From NCBI RefSeq assembly GCF_000004195.4, contig NC_030678.2, forward strand, positions 94,694,904 to 94,758,903: a DNA stretch of 64,000 nucleotides. The letters run 5' to 3'. A program made the translations under genes and the position numbers. Of the stretch, positions 43,101 to 58,100 are shown in pieces. Under the pieces are notes generated by a model, which did not search any database, was not told the origin of the DNA, and saw only the letters and a program-made list of their open reading frames with translations. Each line of letters starts with the position of its first letter. The first letter of the stretch is position 1. The stretch comes from Xenopus tropicalis (lineage: Eukaryota > Chordata > Amphibia > Anura > Pipidae).

Positions 43101-46100
43101 TTGAAGCAGCGTAGGTGGTTTTTCACGGTGAGGGCAGTGAGGTTATGGAATGCCCTTCCTAGTGATGTGGTAATGGCAGATTCTGTTAATGCCTTTAAGA
43201 GGGGCCTGGATGAGTTCTTGATCAATCAGAATATCCAAGGCTATTGTGATACTAATATCTACAGTTAGTACTAGTGGTTGTATTTATAGTTTATGTATGT
43301 GAGTGTATAGATTGGTAGGTGTGGGTTAGATGTGCTGGATTTACTTGGATGGGTTGAACTTGATGGACACAGGTCTTTTTTCAACCCTATGTAACTATGT
43401 AACTAACTATGTAACTTGCACAATTATTCTATAACATACTCATTGGGTACTGCCATTTAGTCTGCCAAGAAAGGTTGCTATGTTTAAACTTCTACATATA
43501 TAGTCATAAAATATACATCTATTTTTACATGATTCATTATAGGTGATTCATTTTCCCTATTACTTTTGCATTCCTTCCAAAGAATTGCCACTTCCTCATT
43601 TTATCTTTATGAAGTCCTTAAGTGACAGTGACCTAAAACATGGAGCAGCCACAGTGACTTCTGAAACACAAGGGCTAAACTCCGCAACAAAGGATAAGAG
43701 TTATTTTAAAAGCAGCGACGAAGGAGAAAAACAGGTAGGATATTAGCTGTGAGAAATTTGCTTGCATGTAGACACTGCATTTTCAATGTAATAAATACAT
43801 TGTTAAGTATATATAAGTATATATATATTGTTTATATTCAAAAAATATGTCAACTCCAAGCATATATATATGCTTGGGGTTGACATATTTTTGGAATATA
43901 AACAATGATAGCACTAGATCTTATTAAACGTACTGTATGTGAATGAAAATACATTAATTTGATAGGTGATAGAGGTTTTTATTAACCCTACAGTTAAGGG
44001 GGCAGTATACCCCCTTGTTAAATGAATATGACTTGTAATGAACATACTTTTTGCCTACTTTTTTTAATAATGAAAAGTGTATGTTTTTTGTTATTTATTG
44101 AGGTGAACAGGGCAAACAGGGAATATTTAATCTTTTCAAGGTAAATAATTACCAGTGCACAGATAATCCCCCTACATAATAGACTATTTTAAAAAAAGTC
44201 ATAACAAAAGGTAAAGGGAAGGTACTGTATTTAATTTACATCTACCGTACAATAACCAAACATGGAGTAGCTTCACTTTTCCTGTTTGGCTCAAGAAAGC
44301 ACTATTAGTTAAGCTCAGGTTGAACGAGGGGTTATACTGTCCCTATGCCCCATATGACACTGCCCTAATAGTTTAATCAGTGAATAATAGATAATGGGGC
44401 TTTGAGATCCTCTGATTCTAGTTAAGATATTTTTAAATATAAAATACCAGCGGATATTTCCAAAATAGGGGGACTAAAGTAAACTCTCAGTATGTTCAAA
44501 AAGCTTTTCATTGAGTGAGTCAATTCCTGTTGCTTTTGGCTTTATGTACTTGTGTATAGAGTATATTTTATGAAATGCGTGATTATAGAGATGGAAAAAC
44601 AGAATTTATTTGTGTTTGTGACACCTACCGTGTTTATTGCACATAGTTTATTTCACTGGTGAAAAAATAAAACAAGAATTTAGCCCAGGATCAGGGCTAG
44701 TTTATCTGCCAGATACAGCTCAAGAACTGGAATACTGGTATCGGACCAGATGCATAGTAGTATTTAATGGTCCTGTTCCAGAAGACATACCATGGATGAG
44801 ATCCGGTGCTCTTTAACCCTTTCACTGCCGGCCGTTTTGGTCAAAGCGGAACTTTTACTGCCAGACAGTTTTTGAACATTTTGCACTGTTTCACTTTAGG
44901 GGCCTTTCCTCGGGGGGACTTTTAGTTGACCCAGGACAACCTAAGCTTTCAAATTATGGTAGAATTTTGGTGTAATTCCAATTCTGTAACAAGATATAGG
45001 CTTCTAAATATCTGAAAAATTTAAAAAAATCACATTTTCCATAATATAAATACACATAACAGAAACAAAAATTATTTTATGCACAAAAATACAACATGAT
45101 TTGGAAAGTCCCATGTCTCCTGAACGTGCCAATACCAAATATATATAGTTTTATGAAGATTTCTCACTTGTATAAAAAAATTCCCAGCAGTACACTACCA
45201 AATTTCTAAAGCACTGCTCCAGAAAGCTGCATACTTTAAATTTCAAGGCCAAAAAATCCACAGAAGGTTTATCCCAGAAAATTACACATTTCTGGAAAGA
45301 ACAGATTCTGGGGAATCCAGAATAGGCACAACTGTCTGTCTACTCCAAACTATCAAGTCGCAATGCTTTCCTAAAGTTATTGGTTTTTATCAAAATTTGT
45401 GATTTTTTTTAAAAAAATCACTTCAAAGCTTCCAGTCTATAGTATCTTATCTCCTATAGGGCATAACATAACCAAACACCCTAAATATGAACAGTTTGAT
45501 GCCCAATATGTATAGGTTTACCTAAGTATGTGGCATGTAGGGGCCCCAATGGGAACATACCCCCATATGATCTATCATTTCTGTTATTTCAGCTCCAGCA
45601 AAATCAACACATTTACATCATTATATGTGGGATAAAGCTAGTAAAAAGTACACTCACCCCAGAAAGTCATATATTTTTTGAAAGTACACATTCCCTGAAT
45701 CTAAAATGGGTACCCATGTCTTTCTACTCCAAAGTACCAAGCCACAAAGCTTTTCTAAATGTAGCAATTTTGATGACATTCTCTTGCATTGCTGTGGTGT
45801 ATACATCCAACATTGTCCATCAAATAAGCTTATATATATATATATAAACAAGTAATGCCAGCAGGGATAAAACCCAGACAATTCTGTATTAAAAATGATG
45901 AGGTTGCTTATAAGCAGATTCTGATTTGTATTTCCTCGTCTTTGCTTCCATGTAATTTTATTAATGTGTACTTGAAGTATTGCATTTCTTAATTTGCTGG
46001 CCTGTGATCCATCATCAAAGAACAGAATGTACAAGTGTTCTAGGATTTTCTTACCTTGTTTGTGCTAGTTATATAATATTCTGTATTACAGGACCTTAAA

Positions 46101-49100
46101 GCTTAAATTCCATGTGAAGCTTTAGTGTAGTCTGTAATAGTGATCCTTTTCTGTATTGCTTAAAGGAGAATGAAAGGTAAAAACTAAGTAAGCTTTATCA
46201 GAAAGGTCTATGTAAATACAGCCATAAGCACTCACAGAAATGCTGCACTGACTTCTCTGTGAAAAGATTTCTTGTGTCTGTAATTCATGTGTCAGAGACA
46301 CACATCTCTCTGCTGTCTCCTCTCTCATGCTCCCCCCTCCCTCAAGAATGCTAAGTACTCACCCCCCCCCCTTAGGAATGTGGATCTGAGCCAATCAGCA
46401 GGAAGCTGACTCATAGTCTTACTAACTGAGCATGTTCACTTGGTCTGCGTATCTGTGCAGGAGTGAGGCATTATGGAAACTTTCTTTACACAGCTCAGCG
46501 TTTTTTCTTCTTGTTTGGCTTCTGATCATCTGAACAGGTGAAATATGGGGAGACTTAAGGGCACTATTGAGACAACTGAAGGTATGCCTGCAGCTTTAGA
46601 TTAACTCTTTATTAGCCTTTCCTTCTCCTTTAAGCCTTTGGCACATGGGGACATATTGTGGCTGTTTTGTCTACCAAATTTTGGTGAAAAAACATCTGAA
46701 ATCAACTCAAATTACCCAATTCCACCTCCCAGTCTGTTGACTGCCAGCATTGGTGCCAAGCCTGAACACATTCTAATGCACGTTTTTAGGCAAAACACAA
46801 GAAATATGCTTTGGTTTCTACAGGCCTCAAAATCTGGAAAAATGTTGTCACAAATATTGACTTTGTTGGCCATGAGCTTCAGCCTTTGAAATACTAACTT
46901 ATGGGCTCTGCTTGTTGATGCTTTACAGGTAGAGAAAAACTTCCGCAGGTAGACAAACCATATGATTATTTACCTGGCCTCACTTAGGCAGTGTATAAAT
47001 ATGGCGGATATTGCCAGTTTTTTGACTGCCATTATGTCTCAGCAAAAACACAGTAGCACAGTCTAAGCAACTGAATATTTTATACATACAGCAGTGACAG
47101 AGACTTCATTAGTCTATGGACATATATATCTGAGCTACTAACATGTGCGGGTTACCCATTTTGGCACCTTCTACTCCAGAACCCAACATTGCTTAAGTGG
47201 GAATACAGCAGTTGCTACAAGCAGCCCAGGTAGTTTAAGTTCATGACTAGCGATGAGTAAACTTGCTGTGTTATGCATAAAAGTTCATATAACATTAGCA
47301 TTCACCAAAATGCAGGGAAGTCAACAAAGGAAGGAAGGCGAAATTACATTGCAGTTAAGGCATTTTTACCTCTGCAATAGCATATATATTGCCCTACCTT
47401 GTTAGAGAACTTCTTTTCCACTATTCTACAACTGTTCATCATGGGAAAATAAGGCTCCAGTGTTGCCATTGCCTTCCACACGTGGCACTTGGACAGCTTG
47501 TTAAATAGACAGGAGTATGGTCACCATGTTGTTTGCCTTTAATTCCATAGTTCCAAACAGGGTGATTAGGAGGAGTGGGTTATGTAAGCCAAGAATTTTA
47601 TTTTTCATACTTATTTTGTGCATTTTTACGAACAGAAAACACTATGCCTTGCTGGAAACTATATAGCCTGGGGGTGGTAGGGGCCAATTTTGGGTAAAAA
47701 GTGCATCTAAAATATAATTTTTACACACACCCATAAAAAAATTAAGGAAGAAAGTGGTGGGGGTGGAATATGTCTTTTTTTTTTTTAAATGCTTGAAACA
47801 TTGTATTCTTCAGACCTTGCCTTCTCTGTAAACCTCTGGCCCATTTACCTATTTCTATTTGAATGGCTGCTCCCATGGCTACACAATACTTAAATGCAGA
47901 GAAAACATAATTCTTGGTTGTTACTGATCTTTTAAAATTCTGATTGTTTGTTCATTTTGATATTGTAATTCTTGCATTTTACTGTATAAAAACAGAACCC
48001 ACAACTGCAGTTTAGCACATTTTATTTATAATCAGTATCATTCAACACCTTAGAAAATGCTGCCTAATATTAATGACTTTTTATTGTTATCATCACCATG
48101 CATTTATAGAATTTTAGCATATTCTGCAGAGCTGCACAACAGAAGGGTGTTTACGCAAACCATAAAATGTACATACCAAAATTGACTGATACAGGAGGTA
48201 AAACAGCCTGTTTTATATTATAGAAAATTACAGTGGTGTGAAAAACTATTTGCCCCCTTCCTGATTTCTTATTCTTTTGCATGTTTGTCACACTTAAATG
48301 TTTCTGATCATCAAACACATTTAACTATTAGTCAAAGATAACATAATTGAACACAAAATGCAGTTTTTAAATGAAGGTTTACATTATTAACGGAGAAAAA
48401 AAACTCCAAATCTACATGGCCCTGTGTGAAAAAGTGATTGCCCCCCTTGTTAAAAAATAACTTAACTGTGGTTTATCACACCTGAGTTCAATTTCTGTAG
48501 TCACCCCCAGGCCTGATTACTGCCACACCTGTTTCAATCAAGAAATCACTTAAATAGGAGCTACCTGACACAGAGAAGTAGACCAAAAGCACCTCAAAAG
48601 CTAGACATCATGCCAAGATCCAAAGAAATTGAGGAACAAATGAGAACAAAAGTAATTGAGATCTATCAGTCTGGTAAAGGTTATAAAGCCATTTCTAAAG
48701 CTTTCGGACTCCAGTGAACCACAGTGAGAGCCATTATCCACAAATGGCAAAAACATGGAACAGTGGTGAACCTTCCCAGGAGTGGCCAGCCGACCAAAAT
48801 TACCCCAAAAGACCCCAGGTCAACATCTAAAGAACTGCAGGCCTCACTTGCCTCAATTAAGGTCAGTGTTCACGACTCCACCATAAGAAAGAGACTGGGC
48901 AAAAATAGCCTGCATGGCAGATTTCCAAGGCGCAAACCACTTTTAAGCAAAAAGAACATTAAGGCTTGTCTCAATTTTGCTAAAAAGCATCTCAATGATT
49001 GCCAAGACTTTTGGGAAAATACCTTGTGGACCAATGAGACAAAAGTTGAACTTTTTGGAAGGTGCGTGTCCCGTTACATCTGGCGTAAAAGTAACACAGC

Positions 49101-52100
49101 ATTTCAGAAAAAGAACACCATACCAACAGTAAAATATGATGGTGGTAGTGTGATGGTCTGGGGTTGTTTTGCTGCTTCAGGACCTGGAAGGCTTGCTGTG
49201 ATAGATGGAACCATGAATTCTACTGTCTACCAAAAAATCCTGAAGGAGAATGTCCAGCCATCTGTTCGTCAACTCAAGCTGAAGCGATCTTGGGTGCTAC
49301 AGCAGGACAATGACCCAAAACACACCAGCAAATCCACCTCTGAATGGCTGAAGAAAAACAAAATGAATACTTTGGAGTGGCCTAGTCAAAGTCCTGACCT
49401 GAATCCTATTGAGATGTTGTGGCATGACCTTAAAAAGGCGGTTCATGCTAGAAAACCCTCAAATAAAGCTGAATTACAACAATTCTGCAAAGATGAGTGG
49501 GCCAAAATTCCTCCAGAGCGCTGTAAAAGACTTGTTGCAAGTTATCGCAAACGCTTGATTGCAGTTATTGCTGCTAAGGGTGGCCCAACCAGTTATTAGG
49601 TTCAGGGGGCAATTACTTTTTCACACAGGGCCATGTAGGTTTGGATTTTGTTTCTCCCTAAATAATAAAAACCCTCATTTAAAAACTGAATTTTGTGTTT
49701 ACTTGTGTTATCTTTGACTAATAGTTAAATGTGTTTGATGATCAGAAACATTTTGTGTGACAAACATGCAAAAGAATAAGAAATCAGGAAGGGGGCAAAT
49801 AGTTTTTCACACCACTGTATATATATTATTTAATTATTACATTTTATATTACACTTATATAGAGAATATTATATATTATATACATATAATAAATATATAT
49901 ATACACATATATATATATACATATATATTATATCCTTTTGATTTTTTTCCAGGTTAGATTAGTCTTTTACCTTACCTATATATTTCCCTAAGTTAGGATG
50001 TTTGAATTTGTAACACTGATGGTGCATCCTTTCTCTCCCTTTCTTTGCTCCCCTCTTCCCTTTCCTGCCATCTTGGGCTGGGTGGAGCAGCCATTACTTT
50101 TAGACTAATGCCACACAGGGCTGAACCTCAGCTGACATCAACTCACTGTGTCTTTAGATGCTGATCTATCATTAACATTTTACCAATGCATGCCATTTAT
50201 AAAGGAGATAATAACAGTTCAAGATTTACCAAATTATTTTACACACTGAAACTATTTCATTCTGGCATGGAAAATAATTTTCACATGCAGTTTGCATTTG
50301 GAATTAACAATTCAGATGTGTGTTGGTTCACAAAACTCCTGCAGGTGAACACTGTGTACTGACTAGGGATGCACCTAATCCATTATATTGGGATCTGGCC
50401 AAATCCCTAATCTTTCATGAAGGATTTGTCTAAATTCTGAACTGGTAGGTAAAAAGTGTTATGAAGAACTGTGCGCATAGCAATTTCCTTGTTCATGTAA
50501 CCAAAGCTGAAAGTCACATGATTTTAAGGGTTCAGAATCGGTTTAGCAAAGCACTTAGATTTGCTTGAATCTGAGTCATGCTGAAAAAAGCCTTGGATTC
50601 GGCTGAATCCGCAACCAAATCCAGAATTCTGTGCATCTCTAGTACTGACACCCAAAAGGAAAGAAATGATTGTGTTTGACTGCTCAAGGCAGACACAAAC
50701 ATGGGAACAACTGGCCAAGCAGGTTCATATAGTTAACACTCACTCCACTGCTGGTTTGTTATTATGTACCTGCAGGCATCAATTGTTAATAGAAAATTCT
50801 TGTAGTCTGCCTTTCATAACCTAAAAAAAATCTAAAATCTATTGCAATACACGTGGACTGCTAATTGAACTATGTCCATATTTCCTACATAGTTACTATA
50901 GGAGGGCTTTGATTTAGAGATGGCTGAAAACGAATAAAGAGCCTGTGTTGCACGATGATTAGTTATTAGTTCAACTAAATACACTTTGGATAAAACACAG
51001 GGTTTAAGAATGCTGAGAACTGTAGTCTAATAGCATTATATATTTTAAAACAATCTTAGATAAGCATGATGGGAAACATACATAAGTATGCATCATGTTC
51101 AGGCACACTTTATGTTGTTGGATTTGCTTGTTTTACAGGGCAGTTCATGCTTGCAGGCACACTGGAGTGCCATGGTGCTGCCTATAATAGGAACCCCTGA
51201 GTGAGCTGGGGCACCCAGTCTGAGAATAAAGATATTTTTAACTGGAAAAATGGATATGCAAAACACCCTATGGATGAAATAAATGAGATATATTTTCTTT
51301 AAAATTTACTTCATTAAGGATTTTATGTTATTTCCAAAATAAGTAGTAATGATAATTAAAATAATATTAACAATTAAATTACATACCTGAAAACAGAACT
51401 TATTATGAAAGAAACTTGATAATCATAACTGGTGGTCGGTGGCCAAAGCATGCAGAAAATGACCACCAGAGGCCCGAAATTTCCTCACAACTTCGAGTGA
51501 CTGCGGGACATCGCAGCGACGTGCATGCCATCCCACCGCGATTTACATTCTAGCCGGTGGGATAGATTGCGGGGGGTCTCCCCACAAATAAAGACTATTT
51601 TCTGTTACTTTTTAATTTTTTCTAAAATGTATGGTTTAAAAATAAATTTGTTTTTTCCCTCATGCTTCCCTCGAAACAACTCAGCAAACCTGCCAACTAT
51701 TTAAATTGTTATAATTTGATATATTAGTTGCTGCCATTTCTCGGCAAAAGCTGTAAAACTCCATTAAATATTGAAGTTAGGGACCACTGAGAAAGCAACT
51801 GAAGAAAGGTTGTGGTTTAACCTTTAAAAACATGTTTTGTAAATGGGAACTACTCCTTTAAACATAGGTATTATTATATTTTTTCATAAGCTCATTGAAG
51901 TTTGGCTTTTTTTTTTTATTCTAATTTTTATATATTTCTTTTAAAGTCAGATGCAAAGACCCTTGTATCACCTAAAAAATCTCCCCCAGTATCACCGCAA
52001 AATTATGGACACAGCCTGTTGCAAAGCAGAAGTGACCATCATAATTCTGGTAAGATAAGTGGGGTTTTTTTTGTGTTGGGGGGATGATGGATAAATGTCA

Positions 52101-55100
52101 TTTTGGTGCATGTTGCAGGATTGCCACATATTGTAACAGACTTGAATACAATTTAATAATAGCTTACTTTTTTTTTTACCCAAGGAAGGAGTTGACCCCT
52201 TTTTAAAAATAAATGTGTGTACTATAGTGTGTGCAGTGTGTAAGGAGTTTACAGAATAATAGTGCTACAATTAAAGACATGCAGCAATAATAAAGAGCTG
52301 CACAAGAAGCAAAAACTGTTTAAGAAAAATATAATCAATAATAGGAATATAATCAACATGGGATTTCATAAGATAAAAAGCTTAAACCTTGAAAATCTGA
52401 ATCTGTGAATAAATTGTACCTTATGAATTGTACCGTGTTCTGAGATCTCAAAAAAGCTAAAACTGGCAAAGCACCTTGTACTATGTACCAAGGCTAATAG
52501 ATTTGTATTTGAGCACCATTGCAAATGCCCTCAGCCATGCCATTTATAAACAATTAGGTGTGTTTTTTAAATGAAGGAGCATATGACTGGTAAAAATTGT
52601 AGTATAAACTGTAGGGTGCCAGTGGTGCAAGATACTTCGCAGCTTTAAAACTTTGGTTACCTAACATTGATCTTAGTGTGTAATGACAGAGGAGCTGCTG
52701 CCTAAATAGGGGTGTAATTCCCCTATTATTGTAATGTTGGCTTTAAAATTTAATTTTTTTCCCCATAATCCATAAGAATAGTATTTAATATATTGTAGCT
52801 AGAATTGTAAAAGTGTGTATAGCATGTTTCAGTACATCACATGAATTGATGTATGAAAACTGATGACACAAAGCACTCTGTAGAAAGTAAAGGACAATAA
52901 TAATAATTACTGGACCCTTATTATAATCTTGTATACTAATGTTTTAGAAACTTTTTAGAAAATTTAGTTTTAATGACTATCTTCATTATAGGTGATATAA
53001 TTTAGGAATATTTTGTTGACCAGCTCTAAATTTCTCAGGGACTGGTAGGTTAAGAACTAGTGGTTTTACAATCGTTATCATAGAGCAGGTGGCATATTGG
53101 GCATCCTCTTCTGGTTGAACATGAATACCATAGTTCTAAATGTTTCATGCTTTGTCTAGGCTAACCAAACTTTTTAAGTGGAGTATGTACCAAAATCCCC
53201 TTTATTATAACTGTATGTGCCACATACATGGGATAAATTACCAAGGCCCCTGGTAAAAGTGCAAGGGCACTAAAGATCATGCAAGATCATTTCCATCAGT
53301 GCTCATGCACAGAGCACTTCATGCCTCCCTCCATGCTTTTTATAAGAAGGTTCCATATAGGTATGTGTCAAAAATAAAATGACATTTCCATTGCATGTTT
53401 TGTATTTCCTGGCACAACCTTTAATTTCATTTCTAAATAGAATCATTAATACAATTTCCTGCTGTAATTACATCATTACAACATAATATAATTTCATTTC
53501 CTGGATTACAAATGACTGAATTTGTGTCATTTTAGATATGTTTATAAATTTTACACAGTTATAAAACATATGCATGATATAACAATTGCAATTTCATGGT
53601 TCATTTTAGGAGTTTTAATCCCAGAATTTGAAGGGGAATTATAGTTTATCTCAAGTCACTTGCCTTACAGTTTACTTGCCTAGGCCAGGCCATGCAGGCT
53701 GATGGTGCAGCACATTTGCATTAAATAGCAGTGATATTACTATTGCATTTTGTTGGTTCAAATAATTTAAAAAACCCTTTTTAGGTATGAACAACTTTCG
53801 GATTATGCCATCTAATGCAAAAAATAAACACAGTATAAATATTTGTTTATTACAGCTTTACAACAGTATAAATATTTGTTTATTACTGCTTTACAACTTT
53901 TCCTGCCTATCCTGGGCTGGACTGGCTGATAGTGTTCTTGTGATCATACCTCTTTTTTATATGGACCCTTCGTATAATGCATAACCTATGTGTTTTCCTT
54001 ATTGCCTGTCTGCCAATCTGTAACAAATAAATCCATGAAGGATCCTGACTCTGGTTTTCATCCAGGGTCCACTATACAAGGGTGATTTTGTCCCATTTGC
54101 CCGTGCCTACCTTGCATACAAGTACCTGGCAATCCTTGTGAAAGGCACTGTATGTATACTGCTAACACATCTCTATTTCTGATAGCAGCCTTTAATGTTA
54201 GTTACAGTTTACTTGACCACCAAATCATTTTTATAATATTCGCTTATTTTATATCCAAATAAAAGAAACTAACTTGCAAATGTAAGCACCACTGTGGTCA
54301 AAACACCTCATATGCCATAGGCCATGGGGATGACAGTTTGGTGATTGCATTGCTTCACTATTAAAATAACCTTTGCAATTGGCAACAAATATTGAAATCT
54401 AATGGTCCAAATAGCCCTGCCAGAAAAATTAGGAGGATTGTGGGACAGTGTAATATATTGAGAGTATCGATGCCATGCCCTCTTGGCAACCTCTCAAACT
54501 GAGGAGAAAATCTTTTATAAGCACCTTGTAGGGGAAGTGGTGAGAGTCTGTAGCAATGTGCAATTCTGTAACTGGAGACCAGATTAACTAATAATTTGTT
54601 CTGCATTAAATAGGATTTCTCCCTTTATGACTATATGAACAAGCTGTACAATAAGTTGTTAATACATTTTCTGACCACAAAACCATTTATGAATGCAAGA
54701 AATCAATCCCTGTTTAGCTGAAACAGCAAATGCAGCTTCACACAGTCAGTGTGATACTACTGTCAGCCAGTACAAATAAGCATTTATTTCAACACTGTTC
54801 ACCACTTCCTTTTCTAATATTTCTGTCTGTTAGAATGATCATATCTCATAAAGCTCTGTTGCCCATGGCTTTACTTTTTATTTTTATAATACACCTCATG
54901 GCTAGTTTTTGTCACCCATGTCAAAAAACTATTTTTTTTTGATCTGCGTCATTTTCGGCGTTTCACAAATTTTTGCCCATTTTGCTAATCTTTTCTACGG
55001 GACAGATTTGCTCATCACTACTCATTGCACATTGCAAGGGTCTGTTGGAAGAGGCTAGACATAGTAGTTCAGGAACGGTTTCCCTTTTGCCTTTGCATTT

Positions 55101-58100
55101 CCCTTTGTAATGATGTTGTGGCATATTAAATTATATTTTTAGGGCAAAAAATGTATTTTGTTAGCTTATAGCATTTCAGGGTATATTTTGTTGTTGATTT
55201 GCTGTGGACCTTGGAATTTTTAATAAAAAGATACAGATGACAACATGGACCATTCTCTATTACCTTTTAATTTTGGTTTTGGGTTAGTATGAGTGAAATA
55301 GCATTTTATTTGGGGAACTTGAGATATGTACAGCTTTCCTTGTTGCTTACAATGTTCAGATTAATAGAAAAGGGTTAAAGTTGAACAAGTACAATTACAC
55401 ATTGGAAACTTTCAGATTTTTTTTTCATTTTCTAGACTAATCAAAACAAACTGATAATTTATTGCTATAGGTAACTATACTTATGCAATTTAGCACCTAT
55501 GTTAATTAATTTAGACCCTCAACCTCTAAACATTATTGGAGATTTTGTACAAACATTTAAAGAAACTAAATGCTATCTATATTAAAGCTGCTCACGTATA
55601 GTTATTATTTGTTGCAAGTCCAGCCTTTTATGACATGTATAAAGCCCACAGAGAGCTGGAAATGTTCCCAGTGTTGTGCAGTGCATAATATGTTGAATCA
55701 GCATTCTGCAATAAGAAGCTTTTGAATTCGAATGGCTTTATCTGTTTCATACATGAAGTCATACATTTATCCCATTTATTTTATGTCCATTGTATTACAC
55801 TATTAATTATTTATTGTATACAGTGATAAAACATTAATGGTTGTTAAATAAGTAATTCTCTAAAATAACGTTTACTCCATGATGGGTAAATTATGCAAAA
55901 TAGCACAGAATTAAGGAAGCTGTAAGATCTGCTTTTCTGGCAAGGCCCCCTGGTTCTGGGCCAAATCAGGCCAATGTGGTCATTCGGCCCACAGGCAATA
56001 TTCAAAATGGGTTTTTTTACAATGAGAGCTGCAATGTTGTGGAATTCTCTCCCTAAGTCAGTTTTACAGGCAGATGCATGAAATAGTTTTAAGAAGGGAT
56101 CAGATGGTTTTTTAGCAATGAGAAAATACAGGTTTATTGAAAATAGCTCTTAGTACAATTTGATCCAGGAACTGCTTTGATTGCCATCTTGTAGTCAGGA
56201 AAGATTTTTTCCCCTGTGATGCAAATTGGAGAGGCTTCAGAGGTGTATTTTTGCCTTCCTCTGGATAAGCTAGCAGTTAGACAGATTTCATATAGATGTA
56301 AAAAGTGTGTATGGTCAGTTTAACACATGTATAAAGGTTGAATTCATCTTACTGCAAGGAGATTGTATTTATGAACTTTGTAATGGATAAAAATCATAAC
56401 CCAATGTTTCAATTCTGCAATAAAGCCAATCAGATAGCTATAATACTGACAAAGCTTGAGTGAATCAGGGGTCAGTTTAAATGTATACCTTTTATCTAGG
56501 TATCACAATAGCAAATTCATCTACAGGGTAAGAGCTTATTGTACAGTGCTGCGGAATATGTTGGCGCTTTATAAATAAATGTTAATAATAATAATACTAT
56601 GCCTTGCATAGGTATCACTCCCTTATTAGACTTCCACATTTCACCTTATATGTATTGTTGTGTTGCGTTTAAGTTAAGGGCAGCACACTCATTTTAGCCA
56701 ATCAGCCTTCTGCACTGGGGGGAACTTAGCAGCTGTGGACTGTAGTTCAGGTATGTGAGAACAAGAGATGCATATGGTATTTTTCTGCCCAACCTTTTCA
56801 CAGTAACAGCCAGCTATGAACCTTAACAGGTTTGTAAAATATACAGAAATTTAGCCTTAACAAATAAGAATTCTGCTTTGGTAAAAAATTAATTTAAAAA
56901 ATTAATTAAAATATTTCAGTATTTTCTCCTGAATCACATTGGTTAAATTGACTTTTAGCCACCTTGTGTTGCTTTAAATTCAGTTAATTACCTCTCGGAG
57001 CCTTGTAACCATGCAACAGCAACCTCTGAGTCACATGACAGATTCTTCCTTATTATTCCCTCTCTGCAGCAGCAGCATACGAGACTAGACAACCTTCACT
57101 ACTTCAGCAGGATGGACACTTGCCACTGAACTATGGAAACCAGCCTGCACCTCTGCAGCTTTCACTTAGCAGGGTAAGCAAATCCATATCCAAACCATAT
57201 CATACACACTGCAGGAGCCCTGTGGGAATTCTCAGTCATGTTCTGCATATATATTTCATACTGTGCTGTGCTGACAACCACAGATCTCACTATCCGAACT
57301 GCACATCTAAAAATGTGATTTTTTTACCTTATATTTTTTTTCAAGCCATTCAGGCACCTGCTTGTGATTGTTCAGTTACAGGTATAAAAACATGGATCAT
57401 TTGGGCTATTGAATAGGAAGACGCTGTGTTTTAATTGCAGCAGCAAAATGCTGACATGGTCTATTGGTTTGTTCCTATGGCTTGTAGTACATCATTCTCT
57501 TATGCCTGCTACAGCAATGATATTATTTAAATAAGAGCCAATGGCTAACCAAGAACTCACAGATATTAAGAAAATTAGCAGATTTTTTTAATGTTTATTA
57601 TTGGACAGATGATATAATTATGTAGGATAATATGCCAGCATAAACCTACCTTCTGTGTGTATATATATATATATGTATATATTTGTGCCTTTTGAGGCTA
57701 CAGATATATTTGCAATCATTGACTTATAGTACGGGTGGACATAAGTGTGCACTAGCATTTTGGTTTGTTGCCAGTTTACTACATTTAATTTTTTTTATTT
57801 TAGCAAGAGTGAAATGCAATTTTTCGGGGTGTTGTACCATTTTCCTCAGGAGAGAACTGCAAAATTCACAGAAATCCTTGCTGAAACTGTTAATAGGTAG
57901 AAATTTCCAGTTACGCATCTCCTCTCCCGCAGTGCCAAATTTTCAGATAAAGAGAGAACTCAGTCTTTGAGATTTTGAAGACAATATTTAATGAAGTAAA
58001 AGAGAGAAAATGGATATTTCCTGTGTTAAAAACATCCATTTACTGTATGGCTGTTATTCCTGTATTTCCAACATCTCATCACGGTCTCTAAGCTAAGGCT

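Larger units (their letters stand above)
52050..57069. other. reps2 intron 4
   Basis: Mostly featureless AT-rich sequence. A truncated MITE end (GCTCATCACTA near 55010), a CR1-like segment at 56000-56340 and an L2 tail at 56535-56600 are the only recognisable parts. Confidence 0.5.

Noticed and set aside
45530..46034. Frames of 105 and 126 codons on opposite strands
   Set aside because: They fall in an unclassified repeat with internal diverged duplications and show no protein family features.
51800..51868. Possible tiny T2-type MITE (TTAACCTTTAA...CTCCTTTAA)
   Set aside because: The two ends do not form a convincing inverted repeat and no related copy was seen.
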